64,000 bases of DNA from the NCBI GenBank assembly GCA_947503555.1, contig CANNEE010000002.1, positions 1-64,000 on the forward strand, in the 5' to 3' direction. Shown one piece after another: positions 35,542 to 46,471 of this stretch. The translations under genes were made by a program, and so were the position numbers. A model generated the notes under the pieces. That model was not told where the DNA came from. It ran no database searches and saw only the letters and a list, made by a program, of their open reading frames with translations. The stretch is from an uncultured Shewanella sp. (lineage in GTDB: Bacteria; Pseudomonadota; Gammaproteobacteria; Enterobacterales; Shewanellaceae). Position 1 is the first letter of the stretch; every line of letters begins with the position of its first letter.

Positions 35542-37932
35542 ATGCCTGTGAGTCATTTACATAAGTTTGGTGGTTCGAGTTTAGCCGATGCCGATTGTTA
35601 TCGCAGAGTGGCTCATATTCTATTGACCCATGGCAATAGCCAAGATCTCATCGTGGTATCCGCAGCAGGGAAAACCACTAATCAGTTATATCAATTACTC
35701 AGCCTGCGCCAGTCTGGTGCCCTTTGGCAACAAGATTTAGCCGATGTGATTGGTTTTCAGCAACAGTTAATTGAACAACTCCTATCGAATCAAAATGCCA
35801 GAAACCTGCGGGAAAGGTTAGCGACAGACAAGGCTCAGTTGATGAGCTTGCTCTCTCTCGATGAGCTCAGTGATTATCAGAATAACCAAGTAGTGAGCTT
35901 TGGTGAGCGTTGGTCTGCACGGCTTTTAGCTGCTTTGTTAGGAGAGTTTGGGGTGGCGGCAAGCTACCTTGATGCAACCGAGCTTTTGGTGGCGGAAGAA
36001 GGCGTAGTACCTAAGATTTGTGTTGAGCGCTCTCGCGATAATCTCATGCGATTAAGGGCACAGCGTCCAGAGCAGCGTATTGTGATTACAGGTTTTATTT
36101 GCGCTAATGATGCCGGTGATACATTACTTTTGGGGCGTAATGGCTCAGATTATAGTGCGACGCTTATTGCGAGTTTAGCCAGTATTGAGCGAGTGACGAT
36201 TTGGACAGATGTAGAAGGGGTATTTAACGCCGATCCTAATAAAATCAATGATGCCAAGCTATTAAAAAGCTTATCTCTAGTTGAAGCGGATAGGCTGGCG
36301 AAGCTAGGTTCTCCTGTGCTCCATAGTCGAACATTACAACCCCTATTTGACACTCAGGTTAGCCTAGCAGTGCGTTCGAGCTACGCATCTCACACTGACT
36401 TTACTTTAGTCGCGCCCAGTAGTGATAAAGCCAGTGCTCCGGTTGTCACTAGTCTAGGCTCAGTAGTGTTATTTCAGTTACAGCTACAGAGCCAACTCGA
36501 TAGCTTTTTAGCCCAACTGCAAGAGGCAGAAATTGCGCCGCTAGCTCATTGGTGCCAAGGGAATAAGTTGGAGCTAGCTTATACCCACGAAGACAGCCAA
36601 AAGGTGCAGCCTTTGTTGCAGGCTTTATCGCAGCAAAATCAAGTGACAGTGCAGCAAACTAGCCATGACTTTGGCCTCGTGGCTTTGGTTAGTAGCGATG
36701 CTGAGCTTTATCGTCGTAGCTTTGCTCGCTTGTTGAGCCGTGAAGCAAAATCACTTTATTGTGATAGTCAAAGTCTGGTCACCTTAGTACCTCAAACTCA
36801 GGTTAATTTACTGACCCAGAAGGTACACCGCCGTTGTGCAGGCCCTAGAAAGCGAATAGGTATAGTGCTATTTGGTTTGGGTAATATTGGTGAGGCTTGG
36901 GTGCGTCTATTTACGCAGGCAAAGAGCAAATTGAGTTTGGAGTTAGAGGCTGAAGTGGATCTGCTGGGGTTGGTGGGATCTTCTAAAGCACTAATTAGCC
37001 ATGAGGCGCTTGAGCTTAAAGATTGGCGTGACGCTTTTGAGCAAAATGCGACCTCTTGGCACTATGACACCTTGTTTGATCACTTCTCTCAGATTCCCTG
37101 TGATGAGTTAATCGCACTGGATATTAGTGCCAGCGAAGAGTTGAGCTGGCAGTATCCTAAGTTTTTCGATCAGGGTATACACCTTGTGAGTGCCAATAAG
37201 ATCGCAGGAAGTGGCCCACTCGATTTTTATAAAGAGCTTAAATTACAACTTGGTAATCGCCGATTGTATTGGCGTTATAACGCTAGTTGTGGAGCAGGAT
37301 TACCTGTGCAACATGCATTAAACGATTTGCATAATAGTGGTGACAATGTTGAGGCTGTCGGTGGCATTTTTTCTGGTACTTTATGCTGGCTATTTGAGCA
37401 CTTTGATGGGCAAAAAGCATTTTCAGCGCTAGTGGAAGAAGCCAAGGGCTTGGGGATTACAGAGCCAGATCCAAGAGATGATCTTTCCGGTAAAGATATG
37501 CAGCGTAAATTGCTAATTTTAGCAAGGGAGATAGGCTTAGAGCTGGAACTGGAAGATATTGCACTGCACTCTTTGGTTCCTCCTCATCTTCAAGGTGTAG
37601 CAACCAATGAGTTTTTACAGCGACTTCATGAGCTTGATGACGATATGCTACAACAGCTTAGCGCAGCAAGGGAGCAAGATAAGGTGCTGCGTTATGTGGC
37701 GAGTTTAGATTTTAGCGGTGAGCAGTTGGAGGCTAAAGTGGGTCTAGAATGGGTCGATGTGGCACATCCTTATGCTAACTTGACGCCTGGGGATAACGTT
37801 TTTGTGATTAGAAGTAGTTTCTATCAAGGTAACCCTCTGATTATTCGCGGCCCTGGCGCTGGCCGTGAAGTGACGGCAGCTGCAGTGCAGTCGGATCTCG
37901 CCCAGATCTGTCGCGATCTTGTGATGGAATAG
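35542..37932 (+). CDS. metL: bifunctional aspartokinase II / homoserine dehydrogenase II
   Basis: A 796-residue bifunctional enzyme of the aspartate pathway to methionine. Aspartokinase part: HKFGGSSLADADCYRRV at the start, GRNGSDYSATLIA near residue 195. Homoserine dehydrogenase part from about residue 435: GIVLFGLGNIGEAW (NAD binding) and AVGGIFSGTLCWLFE with GLGITEPDPRDDLSG (signature). The ATG at 35542 has a GAG-containing site; the GTG four codons earlier has none. It follows metB by 37 bp as in E. coli. Confidence 0.96.
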   Translation: MPVSHLHKFGGSSLADADCYRRVAHILLTHGNSQDLIVVSAAGKTTNQLYQLLSLRQSGALWQQDLADVIGFQQQLIEQLLSNQNARNLRERLATDKAQLMSLLSLDELSDYQNNQVVSFGERWSARLLAALLGEFGVAASYLDATELLVAEEGVVPKICVERSRDNLMRLRAQRPEQRIVITGFICANDAGDTLLLGRNGSDYSATLIASLASIERVTIWTDVEGVFNADPNKINDAKLLKSLSLVEADRLAKLGSPVLHSRTLQPLFDTQVSLAVRSSYASHTDFTLVAPSSDKASAPVVTSLGSVVLFQLQLQSQLDSFLAQLQEAEIAPLAHWCQGNKLELAYTHEDSQKVQPLLQALSQQNQVTVQQTSHDFGLVALVSSDAELYRRSFARLLSREAKSLYCDSQSLVTLVPQTQVNLLTQKVHRRCAGPRKRIGIVLFGLGNIGEAWVRLFTQAKSKLSLELEAEVDLLGLVGSSKALISHEALELKDWRDAFEQNATSWHYDTLFDHFSQIPCDELIALDISASEELSWQYPKFFDQGIHLVSANKIAGSGPLDFYKELKLQLGNRRLYWRYNASCGAGLPVQHALNDLHNSGDNVEAVGGIFSGTLCWLFEHFDGQKAFSALVEEAKGLGITEPDPRDDLSGKDMQRKLLILAREIGLELELEDIALHSLVPPHLQGVATNEFLQRLHELDDDMLQQLSAAREQDKVLRYVASLDFSGEQLEAKVGLEWVDVAHPYANLTPGDNVFVIRSSFYQGNPLIIRGPGAGREVTAAAVQSDLAQICRDLVME

Positions 37933-37957
37933 CCGCTATTGCAGTTTTGCTACTTTC

Positions 37958-37982
37958 AATCCCGCCTTTAGGCGGGATTTTT
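37958..37982 (+). terminator. metBL terminator
   Basis: AATCCCGCC (37958-37966) and GGCGGGATT (37971-37979), loop TTTA, followed by TTT. Confidence 0.92.
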
Positions 37983-38110
37983 GTTTAAGCCTTTTCTTGA
38001 AACGTTAGTTATTCATGCTCCTTTTACTCCAGCTCCTATAATCAAGATGAATAATTTGATAATACTTGGTTGATTATTAGGCTTGACTTGTCTTTGAATA
38101 CCGCTAATAT

Positions 38111-38142
38111 GGATGTTTAGACGTCTAAATGTCTAGATGTTT
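38111..38142. promoter_or_regulatory. MetJ boxes upstream of metF (four)
   Basis: Four tandem 8-mers: GGATGTTT, AGACGTCT (perfect consensus), AAATGTCT, AGATGTTT, 83-114 bp before metF. Methionine repression of metF is expected. Confidence 0.92.
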
Positions 38143-38188
38143 TCTGCCTCTAATCGCTTTTCTTGTGGATGAGCCAGAGGTTAATTGA

Positions 38189-39112
<924 letters not shown>

Positions 39113-39138
39113 CCTTGCTTTATTTCCAATAGCATACA

Positions 39139-39164
39139 AAACACCGATGATTCGGTGTTTTTTT
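39139..39164 (+). terminator. metF terminator
   Basis: AAACACCGA (39139-39147) and TCGGTGTTT (39152-39160), loop TGAT, followed by T. The following 256 bp to the chemoreceptor start hold no gene or clear signal that I can see. Confidence 0.92.
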
Positions 39165-39420
39165 ATGTCATCAACACGCTTGCTTATTATTTTTGCTTAG
39201 TGTCTGGGCACTTGCGTCCCTTATGTTTGCATATGCTGATTTTGCAACTATGTTAACTAGAGTTGTAACTTTATGATCTTGCGCACATTGCTAAATTAAT
39301 GGGTGTGAGCTGGCGCCGAATTAGCTTGGTGAATGCAAACTATAATTGTTTTTTGCAAAGTTAGCGGGCCTGGTCTCTCGCATACTTCTCGCAGGATAAA
39401 ACATATAAAGGGGGAGTGTT

Positions 39421-41331
39421 TTGAACAAGTTATTAGGATTTAGGCGATCGCTTATTGCATCCTTGGTGGTGTTGATTGCTATTTGTCTATTGGTATCAAA
39501 TTGGCTGTCGTATAGCTCCATTAAGAGCAAAACTGTCCAAGATGTTAATGAAATGTCCATGGGGATAGTACGCTATGAGGCTGACAAAATTGAAACTTGG
39601 TTTCAATCTAAGGCTGAGGTGGTTAATCAACTGGCCAATAACTATGTTAACGGTACCTATAAGGATGATTTTGTATCGGTAGCAAGGCTGACAAAGGCAA
39701 CGGGGCAGGTTACAGATATTTTCTTAGGTTTTGATGATGGCTCAGCCTATTCAACAGCTGTAGGTGATGCCTGGGACAATGGTGTAGCCAAAGCAGGCAT
39801 GTATGACCCTAGGGGGAGACCTTGGTACTCACAAGGGAAAAATAGTCAGGTACTGGATTTAACAGATGTGTATCCAGATGCCACTACAGGTAATGACGTT
39901 GTCTCCATAATTAAAGCGATGGGAGATGGTGTGGCTTTGGCCGATATTGAACTAAGCATTCTGGCCGACACAGTGAAGAGCGTTGATTTTCCAGGAGCTG
40001 TGACTGTGATTACCGATAGCACAGGCAAGGTGCTAGCTTCGAGCTCTAGTGTAGTGGTTGTGGGGACTCGCTTTAGAGATGCCGGCATGGGGGATGTTGA
40101 GTCTAAAATGCTGTCACAAGATGAAGTAATGCAAGACTATACCCTTAAAGGAATCGATAAAATTGCCTTCACCAAAGCTATCAAGTTAGTCAATGGTAAG
40201 CAGTGGTATCTCTTTATCGGCGTTGATAAGTCTATTGCTTATGCTTCTCTCAATGAAGCTTTGACTAAGTCGATTGTCTCTTCTGCCGTGATGATTTTAG
40301 TGGCTATCGTAGCATTGCTGGCAGTATTACAGGTGCTTTATCGCCCGATTCTATTGTTAAAAGAGGTAGTGCTAGATCTTTCTAAAGGCAACGGTGACTT
40401 GACTCGGCGTCTACCTGTAGATAGTAAGGATGATCTAGGTGAAATATCCGAGGGGATTAATCGCTTTATCGCGAATCTGCAAAGCTTGATGCTCGAGGTG
40501 TTAAAGTCTTCGGACAACATTGGCGAAACAGCCGAGCGTCTGAAAGCTGAAGTTGATGCCAACAGTCAAATTTTGTCGGCCCATACCACAGAGACAGAGC
40601 AGATAGTGGCAGCGATTGAAGAGATGAGTGCGACTGCCAATGATGTGGCCAGAAACGGCAGTGAAACCGCAGCCTTTACTCAATCTACTAATGACCAAGC
40701 TCTGAAATCGAAAGAAGTGGTTGGCCAGGCGACAAATACAGTGGCTCAGTTGGTTGCTGAAGTTGAGAATACGGCAAACAATATTGCCGAGATAGATAAA
40801 GATACGCTGGATATTACCAATGTGCTTAAGGTGATTGGCGAGATTGCCGAACAGACTAACCTGCTGGCACTTAACGCTGCAATTGAAGCCGCTCGTGCTG
40901 GCGAGCAGGGGCGAGGTTTTGCGGTTGTGGCCGATGAAGTAAGAGCGCTAGCTGCAAGAACTCAAACCAGCACAGGTGAGATTGAACAGACGCTGGCTAA
41001 GCTACGCAAAGGCTCAAGTGTGGCCATGTCGGCGATGGAGGTGACTAAGGCGACTTGTTTGAAGACAGCCGAAGCTACTGAGTTAGTGGCAACGGATCTT
41101 GATGCCATTGGTAGTTCGGTGAATCAAATTAATGATCTCAACACACAAATTGCCACCGCCGCAGAAGAGCAGAGCTCAGTTTCTGGAGAAATCACTCGTA
41201 ATATGGCGGCGATCAGCGAGATGGCTAATGAGCTTGCGATGAATGGTGAAACCAGTGCTAAGCAGACGGTTAAGCTGAATGATGCAAATGCTCAATTACG
41301 CAGTGTAGTGGGGCAATTTAAGCTTAGCTAA
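39421..41331 (+). CDS. methyl-accepting chemotaxis protein with dCache sensor
   Basis: A 636-residue transmembrane chemoreceptor. Layout: transmembrane helix (about 9-29), periplasmic dCache domain (about 35-275; contains the DPRGRPWY motif), second helix (about 284-306), HAMP (about 305-360) and a long cytoplasmic signalling coiled coil with the conserved hairpin tip [36 protein letters not shown]. Start is TTG, chosen because GGGGGAG lies 4 nt upstream, the first residues give the signal helix and no nearby ATG is in frame. Ligand unknown; amino acids or small organic acids are usual for dCache. Confidence 0.93.
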   Translation: MNKLLGFRRSLIASLVVLIAICLLVSNWLSYSSIKSKTVQDVNEMSMGIVRYEADKIETWFQSKAEVVNQLANNYVNGTYKDDFVSVARLTKATGQVTDIFLGFDDGSAYSTAVGDAWDNGVAKAGMYDPRGRPWYSQGKNSQVLDLTDVYPDATTGNDVVSIIKAMGDGVALADIELSILADTVKSVDFPGAVTVITDSTGKVLASSSSVVVVGTRFRDAGMGDVESKMLSQDEVMQDYTLKGIDKIAFTKAIKLVNGKQWYLFIGVDKSIAYASLNEALTKSIVSSAVMILVAIVALLAVLQVLYRPILLLKEVVLDLSKGNGDLTRRLPVDSKDDLGEISEGINRFIANLQSLMLEVLKSSDNIGETAERLKAEVDANSQILSAHTTETEQIVAAIEEMSATANDVARNGSETAAFTQSTNDQALKSKEVVGQATNTVAQLVAEVENTANNIAEIDKDTLDITNVLKVIGEIAEQTNLLALNAAIEAARAGEQGRGFAVVADEVRALAARTQTSTGEIEQTLAKLRKGSSVAMSAMEVTKATCLKTAEATELVATDLDAIGSSVNQINDLNTQIATAAEEQSSVSGEITRNMAAISEMANELAMNGETSAKQTVKLNDANAQLRSVVGQFKLS

Positions 41332-41355
41332 TCATTCGACATAGCAAAGTTAACC

Positions 41356-41389
41356 AATAAGCCTTACCCTTGAGTAAGGCTTATTTTTT
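41356..41389 (+). terminator. chemoreceptor gene terminator
   Basis: AATAAGCCTTAC (41356-41367) and GTAAGGCTTATT (41374-41385), followed by four T. Confidence 0.92.
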
Positions 41390-41412
41390 GGTAGTGTGAA
41401 AGAGAGTCATTA

Positions 41413-41592
41413 GTGACTAAGTCAGCGGATAAAGGTTTGTGCCCCCTGTGTAACAGTAAGAATGCTTGTGCCCTTGAGTCTGGTGCAGATATTGAGCATT
41501 GCTGGTGCATAGACCAGGACTTTCCCGATAAAAAGGGATTGGATCTCAATTTAGAGAGCCAAGCCTGTTTATGTCAGGAGTGTGTGAAGTGA
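41413..41592 (+). CDS. small CWC cysteine-rich protein
   Basis: A 59-residue open frame starting at GTG with GAGAG upstream. It reads from LCPLCNSKNACAL through HCWC to ACLCQECVK: two CxxC-like pairs plus a CWC motif, which is the layout of the Cys_rich_CWC family. Eight Cys in 59 residues suggest metal binding, probably zinc. It is too short for common ORF cut-offs. It lies between the chemoreceptor terminator and the LOG gene. Function unknown. Confidence 0.8.
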   Translation: MTKSADKGLCPLCNSKNACALESGADIEHCWCIDQDFPDKKGLDLNLESQACLCQECVK

Positions 41593-41789
41593 CTGCTGAA
41601 ACTAGCGTCTTTGCAAGTGAAAGAAATTGTTTAGTTTTTCATCGCTTGTCGCGAATATTCAGTACTTAGCTATAACTTGTTCTAATCTTAAGGTATTACT
41701 AAGTCATGCCTAGATAAAGGAATCGATTATCTGAGGATAAAGCAAGCTAGGCTAATCAAGGGAGTGGCTAGAGATACGTGGAGACGAAT

Positions 41790-42464
41790 ATGATTGAAGA
41801 TTTCAAAGGTGACGAGTCTTGGAGACTATTTAGGATTCTTGCTGAGTTTACCGAAGGTATAGACACTCTCTCAGATCTTGGCTTTGCTATCTCTATTTTT
41901 GGCTCAGCTCGCATTAAGCCCGACAATGAGTATTATCAAAAGACAGTTTTACTCTCTAAGCGGTTAGCCGAAGAAGGCTTTGCAGTAATTACAGGTGGCG
42001 GACCTGGCATTATGGAAGCGGGTAATAAGGGGGCTACAGAAGGAGAAGGGCATTCAGTAGGCTTAAATATTGAGCTACCCATGGAGCAAAAGCCTAATGA
42101 TTTTCAAAATATTACGCTTAATTACAGATACTTTTTCGCTCGTAAAGTGATGTTTGTTAAGCATTCCATGGGTTATGTTTGCATGCCTGGTGGCTTTGGT
42201 ACCTTTGATGAGTTTTTCGAAGCGCTAACCTTAGTGCAGACAGAAAAGATCTATCCCATGCCGATAGTCCTATTTGGCAGTAAATTTTGGTCTGGACTGC
42301 TTGAGTGGGTCAAAACTCAACCCTTAGAGTTAGGCTTAATTGCAGAGACAGATCTCGACTTGTTGACTGTGACCGATGATATTGAAGAAGTCGTTAACAT
42401 TATGAGCAAACATCGTCAGTTTAAACAGAAGATGATAGCTCACTCTAAGAGCGGTACCTTCTAG
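41790..42464 (+). CDS. LOG-family nucleotide phosphoribohydrolase
   Basis: A 224-residue Rossmann-like enzyme of the LOG/TIGR00730 family, with GGGPGIMEAGNKGA and MPGGFGTFDEFFEAL (PGGxGTxxE). Relatives cleave cytokinin riboside monophosphate or AMP and other nucleotide monophosphates to base and ribose 5-phosphate. The ATG at 41790 follows GGAG by 6 nt; the GTG four codons earlier is less good. Confidence 0.9.
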   Translation: MIEDFKGDESWRLFRILAEFTEGIDTLSDLGFAISIFGSARIKPDNEYYQKTVLLSKRLAEEGFAVITGGGPGIMEAGNKGATEGEGHSVGLNIELPMEQKPNDFQNITLNYRYFFARKVMFVKHSMGYVCMPGGFGTFDEFFEALTLVQTEKIYPMPIVLFGSKFWSGLLEWVKTQPLELGLIAETDLDLLTVTDDIEEVVNIMSKHRQFKQKMIAHSKSGTF

Positions 42465-42481
42465 CTATACACTGTAAGTAC

Positions 42482-42516
42482 TATAAGCACTATTGTCTTG
42501 CATAATAGTGCTTATA
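42482..42516. terminator. 13-bp stem-loop after the LOG gene
   Basis: TATAAGCACTATT (42482-42494) and AATAGTGCTTATA (42504-42516) pair perfectly around a 9-nt loop, 18 bp after the stop. No T-run, so processed or weak terminator. Confidence 0.65.
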
Positions 42517-42607
42517 CCAATTTGAGCACTTTTATCCAAGCTTTATTGGCTTAAGTGTTTTACACTGCACTCCAGTCTATTCTCTTACGAATCTTAATCC
42601 TGTTGTA

Positions 42608-43447
42608 ATGAACTCTACTAGTAAGCATATTAATCTGACATTAACTCAAGATGCTCAGGATGGCTTGGCTTTGGTTGCTAAGCAAGCTGGGCTGTCAAAA
42701 CAAGAAGTGAAACAAGCCGCTAACAAAGGGGCTCTGTGGCTCACTCGGGGTAAGCAAACCCGCAGATTAAGACGAGTAAAGCAGGAGTTTAAGTCAGGAG
42801 ATAAGCTGGATCTATACTATAACCCTCAAGTGCTTGCGACTCAGCTTGAAGGAGCCGAACTAATTGCAGACGAGGGTGATTATAGTCTTTGGTACAAACC
42901 CTATGGCATGTTATCTCAAGGTTCAAAGTGGGGCGACCATACCACAATTAATCGTTATGCTGAGCTCAATCTATCACCTCAGCGTCCTGCTTTCATCACC
43001 CATAGACTCGATCGTGCCGCCACAGGTTTGATATTGCTCGCACACTCAAAGAAAGCCGCCGCAGCTCTGTCTAAACTTTTTGAAACTAGAGCGTTAGAAA
43101 AATACTATGAGGTGATAGTTGAAGGTGTGGTTGAGCAATCTGCAATGACGATAACGACAGACGTGGATGGCAAGTCAGCTTGCTCCCATATTCAAGTGTT
43201 AGCTCAAGATGAGAAGCTTAACCGTACCAAGCTCAGAGTGAAGATAGAAACCGGGCGCAAACATCAAATCCGTATTCATCTGGCTAGCATAGGTCATCCT
43301 GTAGTAGGGGATAGACTTCATGGTGGTGCAAGCGGTGATGATATTGATTTGCAGCTAACCTCTTGTCATTTAAGCTTTACCTGCCCCTTGACCCAAACTG
43401 CTAAGGTGTTTGAACTGCCTGAGCGCCTTAGGCCGCAACTAAAATGA
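42608..43447 (+). CDS. RluA-family RNA pseudouridine synthase
   Basis: A 279-residue pseudouridine synthase. The catalytic motif is THRLDRAATGLI with Asp135, and the C-terminal GRKHQIRIHLASIGHPVVGD is typical of RluA. The N-terminus (about 1-75) is S4-like (GLSKQEVKQAANKGALWL). The RNA target cannot be assigned; the sequence is not clearly RluA, RluC or RluD. Its last 4 bp (ATGA) overlap the transporter gene. Confidence 0.88.
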   Translation: MNSTSKHINLTLTQDAQDGLALVAKQAGLSKQEVKQAANKGALWLTRGKQTRRLRRVKQEFKSGDKLDLYYNPQVLATQLEGAELIADEGDYSLWYKPYGMLSQGSKWGDHTTINRYAELNLSPQRPAFITHRLDRAATGLILLAHSKKAAAALSKLFETRALEKYYEVIVEGVVEQSAMTITTDVDGKSACSHIQVLAQDEKLNRTKLRVKIETGRKHQIRIHLASIGHPVVGDRLHGGASGDDIDLQLTSCHLSFTCPLTQTAKVFELPERLRPQLK

Positions 43448-44382
43448 CGATAACAATGAAAGCCAGTGATTTTAAATTGGGGCTGATTTTTATCTCTACG
43501 GCAGTGCTGTTTTGGGGCTTGCTGCCTATCGCCCTTAAGCTGTCGGCTGATTTCATTGATCCAATTACGTTAACTTGGTTCCGCTTCTTAGTGGCGCTAG
43601 TTATTAGCTTTGGGTTTCAATGCTATAGCGGCTCCATTCGTCAGTTTGCTCAGCTAGATAGAGTGTCGATATTAAAGCTCGTGTTGGCGGCACTGTTTTT
43701 AATGCTTAATTATATCTCTTTTGTGTATTGCCTCGAGTACCTTTCGCCAGGTGCTTCTCAGCTTAACTTTCAGACCGCGCCTTTCTTTCTAGCGTTTGGC
43801 GGCGCACTGTTTTTCAACGAGAAATTGAGCCCTTTTAAACTGAGTTGTTTTGCTTCGTTGGCATTAGGAATACTACTATTTTTTCATCCCAACCTAACTT
43901 CAAATGGTCAAGATAGTTCGGTCTGGCTTGGTGTATTAATAGTGCAGTTCTCGGCATTGTCTTGGACCTGCTATGCCCTACTGCAAAAATCTATGATTAG
44001 CCGATTATCACCGGCCAATATACTGATGTTTATCTATGGTGTCGGCATTTGTCTGATGGCGCCATTAAGTGATTTTTCGGCATTGGGACAGCTTGATATC
44101 AACCAATGGTGGATAGTGTTGTTTTGCGCACTCAATACCCTTGTTGCTTACGGCTGTTTTGGTCAATCAATGAAGTATTGGCCTACGGCAGAGGTGAGTG
44201 CCATGATAGCCTTAACGCCAGTGTTAAGCTTTAGCCTCACAGCGCTAGTGGTGAAGTGGCAATTTTGGCCGGGCGTATTTAGCGCCGATAATCTAGATTT
44301 GCTTTCGATATCAGGGATAGTGCTGATTATAGCCTCTGTGATGGTATTACAGTTATACCCTAGGTGGAAATCAGCAAGTTAA
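43444..44382 (+). CDS. EamA/DMT-superfamily transporter
   Basis: A 312-residue membrane protein with about ten hydrophobic helices in two EamA halves (FWGLLPIALKLSADFIDPITLTWFRF and SALSWTCYALLQKSMI). Members export or import small metabolites. Overlap with the pseudouridine synthase stop gives translational coupling. Substrate unknown. Confidence 0.86.
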   Translation: MTITMKASDFKLGLIFISTAVLFWGLLPIALKLSADFIDPITLTWFRFLVALVISFGFQCYSGSIRQFAQLDRVSILKLVLAALFLMLNYISFVYCLEYLSPGASQLNFQTAPFFLAFGGALFFNEKLSPFKLSCFASLALGILLFFHPNLTSNGQDSSVWLGVLIVQFSALSWTCYALLQKSMISRLSPANILMFIYGVGICLMAPLSDFSALGQLDINQWWIVLFCALNTLVAYGCFGQSMKYWPTAEVSAMIALTPVLSFSLTALVVKWQFWPGVFSADNLDLLSISGIVLIIASVMVLQLYPRWKSAS

Positions 44383-44400
44383 GCGAATGATATAAGCAAT

Positions 44401-44428
44401 AAAAAAGAAGCCGTTTGGCTTCTTTTTT
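44401..44428. terminator. bidirectional terminator EamA / deaD
   Basis: AAAAAAGAAGCC (44401-44412) and GGCTTCTTTTTT (44417-44428), loop GTTT, between convergent genes. Confidence 0.93.
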
Positions 44429-44447
44429 ATGTTACTGCTTGTGCGAA

Positions 44448-46238
44448 TTAGTCGTTATCGCGAGGTCCTTTACGGTGAGGCTTACGATCACCTTGAGGAC
44501 GACGGTCATTGTTACGACGAGGACGACGGCTAGGACGACCACCTTCGTTAATCACTTGGCCATCGGCTTCGCGAATGTTTAATGGACGACCACAAACACG
44601 CACCTTCTTCAGATGAGCTAGTACATCTTTTGGCATGCCATCTGGTAGATCGACAGAAGTCATAGTATCAAATAGCTGAATTTGACCTATGTAACGGCTA
44701 TCTATGTTAGCTTCGTTAGCAATCGCACCTACGATGTTACCTACGCCTACGCCATTTTCGCGTCCTACATCGATAACATAGCGGCACATTTTGACATCTG
44801 GGTTGTCTTTTAGCGCTTCTGCTTTACCAATTTCTGTTGGCGTTGAGCGACGATTACGCTCACGACCACCGCGCTCACCACGACCGCCACGCTCATCACG
44901 GTTGTCACGATTACGCTCTTGAATCGCTGGAAGCTGTAATGGACGCTCTTGCTGTACTTGGTGCAGTAGTGCTGCGGCCAATAGGTCAGTGTCGATTTCA
45001 AGCTGCTGGCAAAGCTGGTTTACCGCATTTTTCATGAAGTTCAAATCGCCGTTAATGGTCTCGGCAATTTGCTCACCTAGGCGAGATAGACGACGCTCAG
45101 CAACCGTTTCTGGGCTAGGGATCTTCATCGGTGAAATACGGCTGTTAGTCGCACGCTCAATGGTGCGCAGCATGCGCATCTCTCTGTGAGTCACAAAGAG
45201 AATTGCCATACCCGTACGACCAGCACGACCAGTACGACCGATACGGTGTACATAAGCTTCGCTATCGTAAGGAATGTCATAGTTGACTACGTGACCGATA
45301 CGCTCAACGTCAAGACCACGGGCTGCAACATCGGTAGCAATCAGAATATCTAGCTTGCCGCGCTTAAGCTGCTCAACGGCGCGCTCACGGGCTTGCTGGT
45401 TCATATCACCATGCAGTGGAGAAGAGGCATAACCACGGGCTTCAAGCTTCTCTGCTAACTCAACACATGAGTTACGGGTACGAACGAAGATGATGATGCC
45501 TTCAGTGTTTTCCACCTCAAGTACACGTACTAGGGCTTCAAGTTTATTGTGCTGAGAAACCTGTACAAACTTCTGTTCGATAGAGTCAACGGTAGTATGA
45601 CTTGCTGCGATGCTGATATGAACTGGCGATCTTAGGTGCTTGTTTGCAACACGACGGATCTGCTCAGGCATGGTCGCAGAGAAAAGTGCTAACTGGCGCT
45701 GCTCAGGTGTGTGATCCAAGATCCATTCGATATCGTCGATAAAGCCCATTTTTAGCATTTCATCGGCTTCATCAAGCACCATAGCTTTTAGGGTGCTTAG
45801 CTTAAGAGTGCCGCGACGCATATGGTCCATCACACGGCCCGGTGTACCAACGATGATTTGTGGGCCACGTCTTAGCGCATTTAATTGTTGATGCATGCTT
45901 TGACCACCATAGATAGGTAGTACGTGCAGGCCTTTCATAAATTTAGAGTAGCTACCAAAGGCTTCAGCAACCTGAACGGCAAGTTCACGGGTTGGTGCGA
46001 GTACCAAGATTTGTGGCACGTTAGTGGTAGGATCAATGCTGTTTAGCAAAGGTAGTGCGAAGGCACCGGTTTTACCTGTACCTGTTTGCGCTTGACCTAG
46101 AATATCTTCGCCTTTCATAAGTGGCTCGATACTCGCCGCTTGAATCGGCGTAGGCTTTTCATAGCCTAATTCGTCAAGAGAACGCAATAACGGCTCGGCT
46201 AAGCCGAGATCGCGGAAAGTTTTTTCACTGGATGACAT
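44448..46238 (-). CDS. deaD: DEAD-box RNA helicase DeaD/CsdA
   Basis: A 596-residue ATP-dependent RNA helicase for ribosome assembly and cold-adapted mRNA handling. Motifs: Walker A AQTGTGKTGA, DEAD in VLDEADEMLKMG, SATMP and HRIGRTGRAGRTG. A DbpA-like RNA-binding domain (about 478-555: YVIDVGRENGVGVGNIVGAI) and a basic tail rich in Arg, Asp and Pro follow, as in CsdA. The 233-bp upstream region is a long leader without an ORF, as usual for cold-shock transcripts. GCGC hairpins occur at 46257-46274. Confidence 0.95.
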   Translation of the reverse strand: MSSSEKTFRDLGLAEPLLRSLDELGYEKPTPIQAASIEPLMKGEDILGQAQTGTGKTGAFALPLLNSIDPTTNVPQILVLAPTRELAVQVAEAFGSYSKFMKGLHVLPIYGGQSMHQQLNALRRGPQIIVGTPGRVMDHMRRGTLKLSTLKAMVLDEADEMLKMGFIDDIEWILDHTPEQRQLALFSATMPEQIRRVANKHLRSPVHISIAASHTTVDSIEQKFVQVSQHNKLEALVRVLEVENTEGIIIFVRTRNSCVELAEKLEARGYASSPLHGDMNQQARERAVEQLKRGKLDILIATDVAARGLDVERIGHVVNYDIPYDSEAYVHRIGRTGRAGRTGMAILFVTHREMRMLRTIERATNSRISPMKIPSPETVAERRLSRLGEQIAETINGDLNFMKNAVNQLCQQLEIDTDLLAAALLHQVQQERPLQLPAIQERNRDNRDERGGRGERGGRERNRRSTPTEIGKAEALKDNPDVKMCRYVIDVGRENGVGVGNIVGAIANEANIDSRYIGQIQLFDTMTSVDLPDGMPKDVLAHLKKVRVCGRPLNIREADGQVINEGGRPSRRPRRNNDRRPQGDRKPHRKGPRDND

Positions 46239-46471
46239 GGGTTGTAGCCTTGTGGAAGCGCATGACTTTGCGCAAAAAGTTTCACAGACAGAAAATCAAC
46301 CCCGTGTCGATTTCCCGCACCGAAAAATGTAAATAATCAAAATCAATTAGCCGCACACTATAGCAGCTTTGGGAGAATTTTTCTATGCAAGCTGGTGAAA
46401 ATCACTCATAAAACTGACATTTTATGACTAATTTCCAGCAAAAAGCAGGCCAAAAGCTCAGAGCATGATCA

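Noticed and set aside
41364-41549. 61-codon minus-strand frame after the chemoreceptor
   Set aside because: It lies opposite the terminator and the CWC gene; the plus-strand frame with ordered Cys pairs is the better reading.
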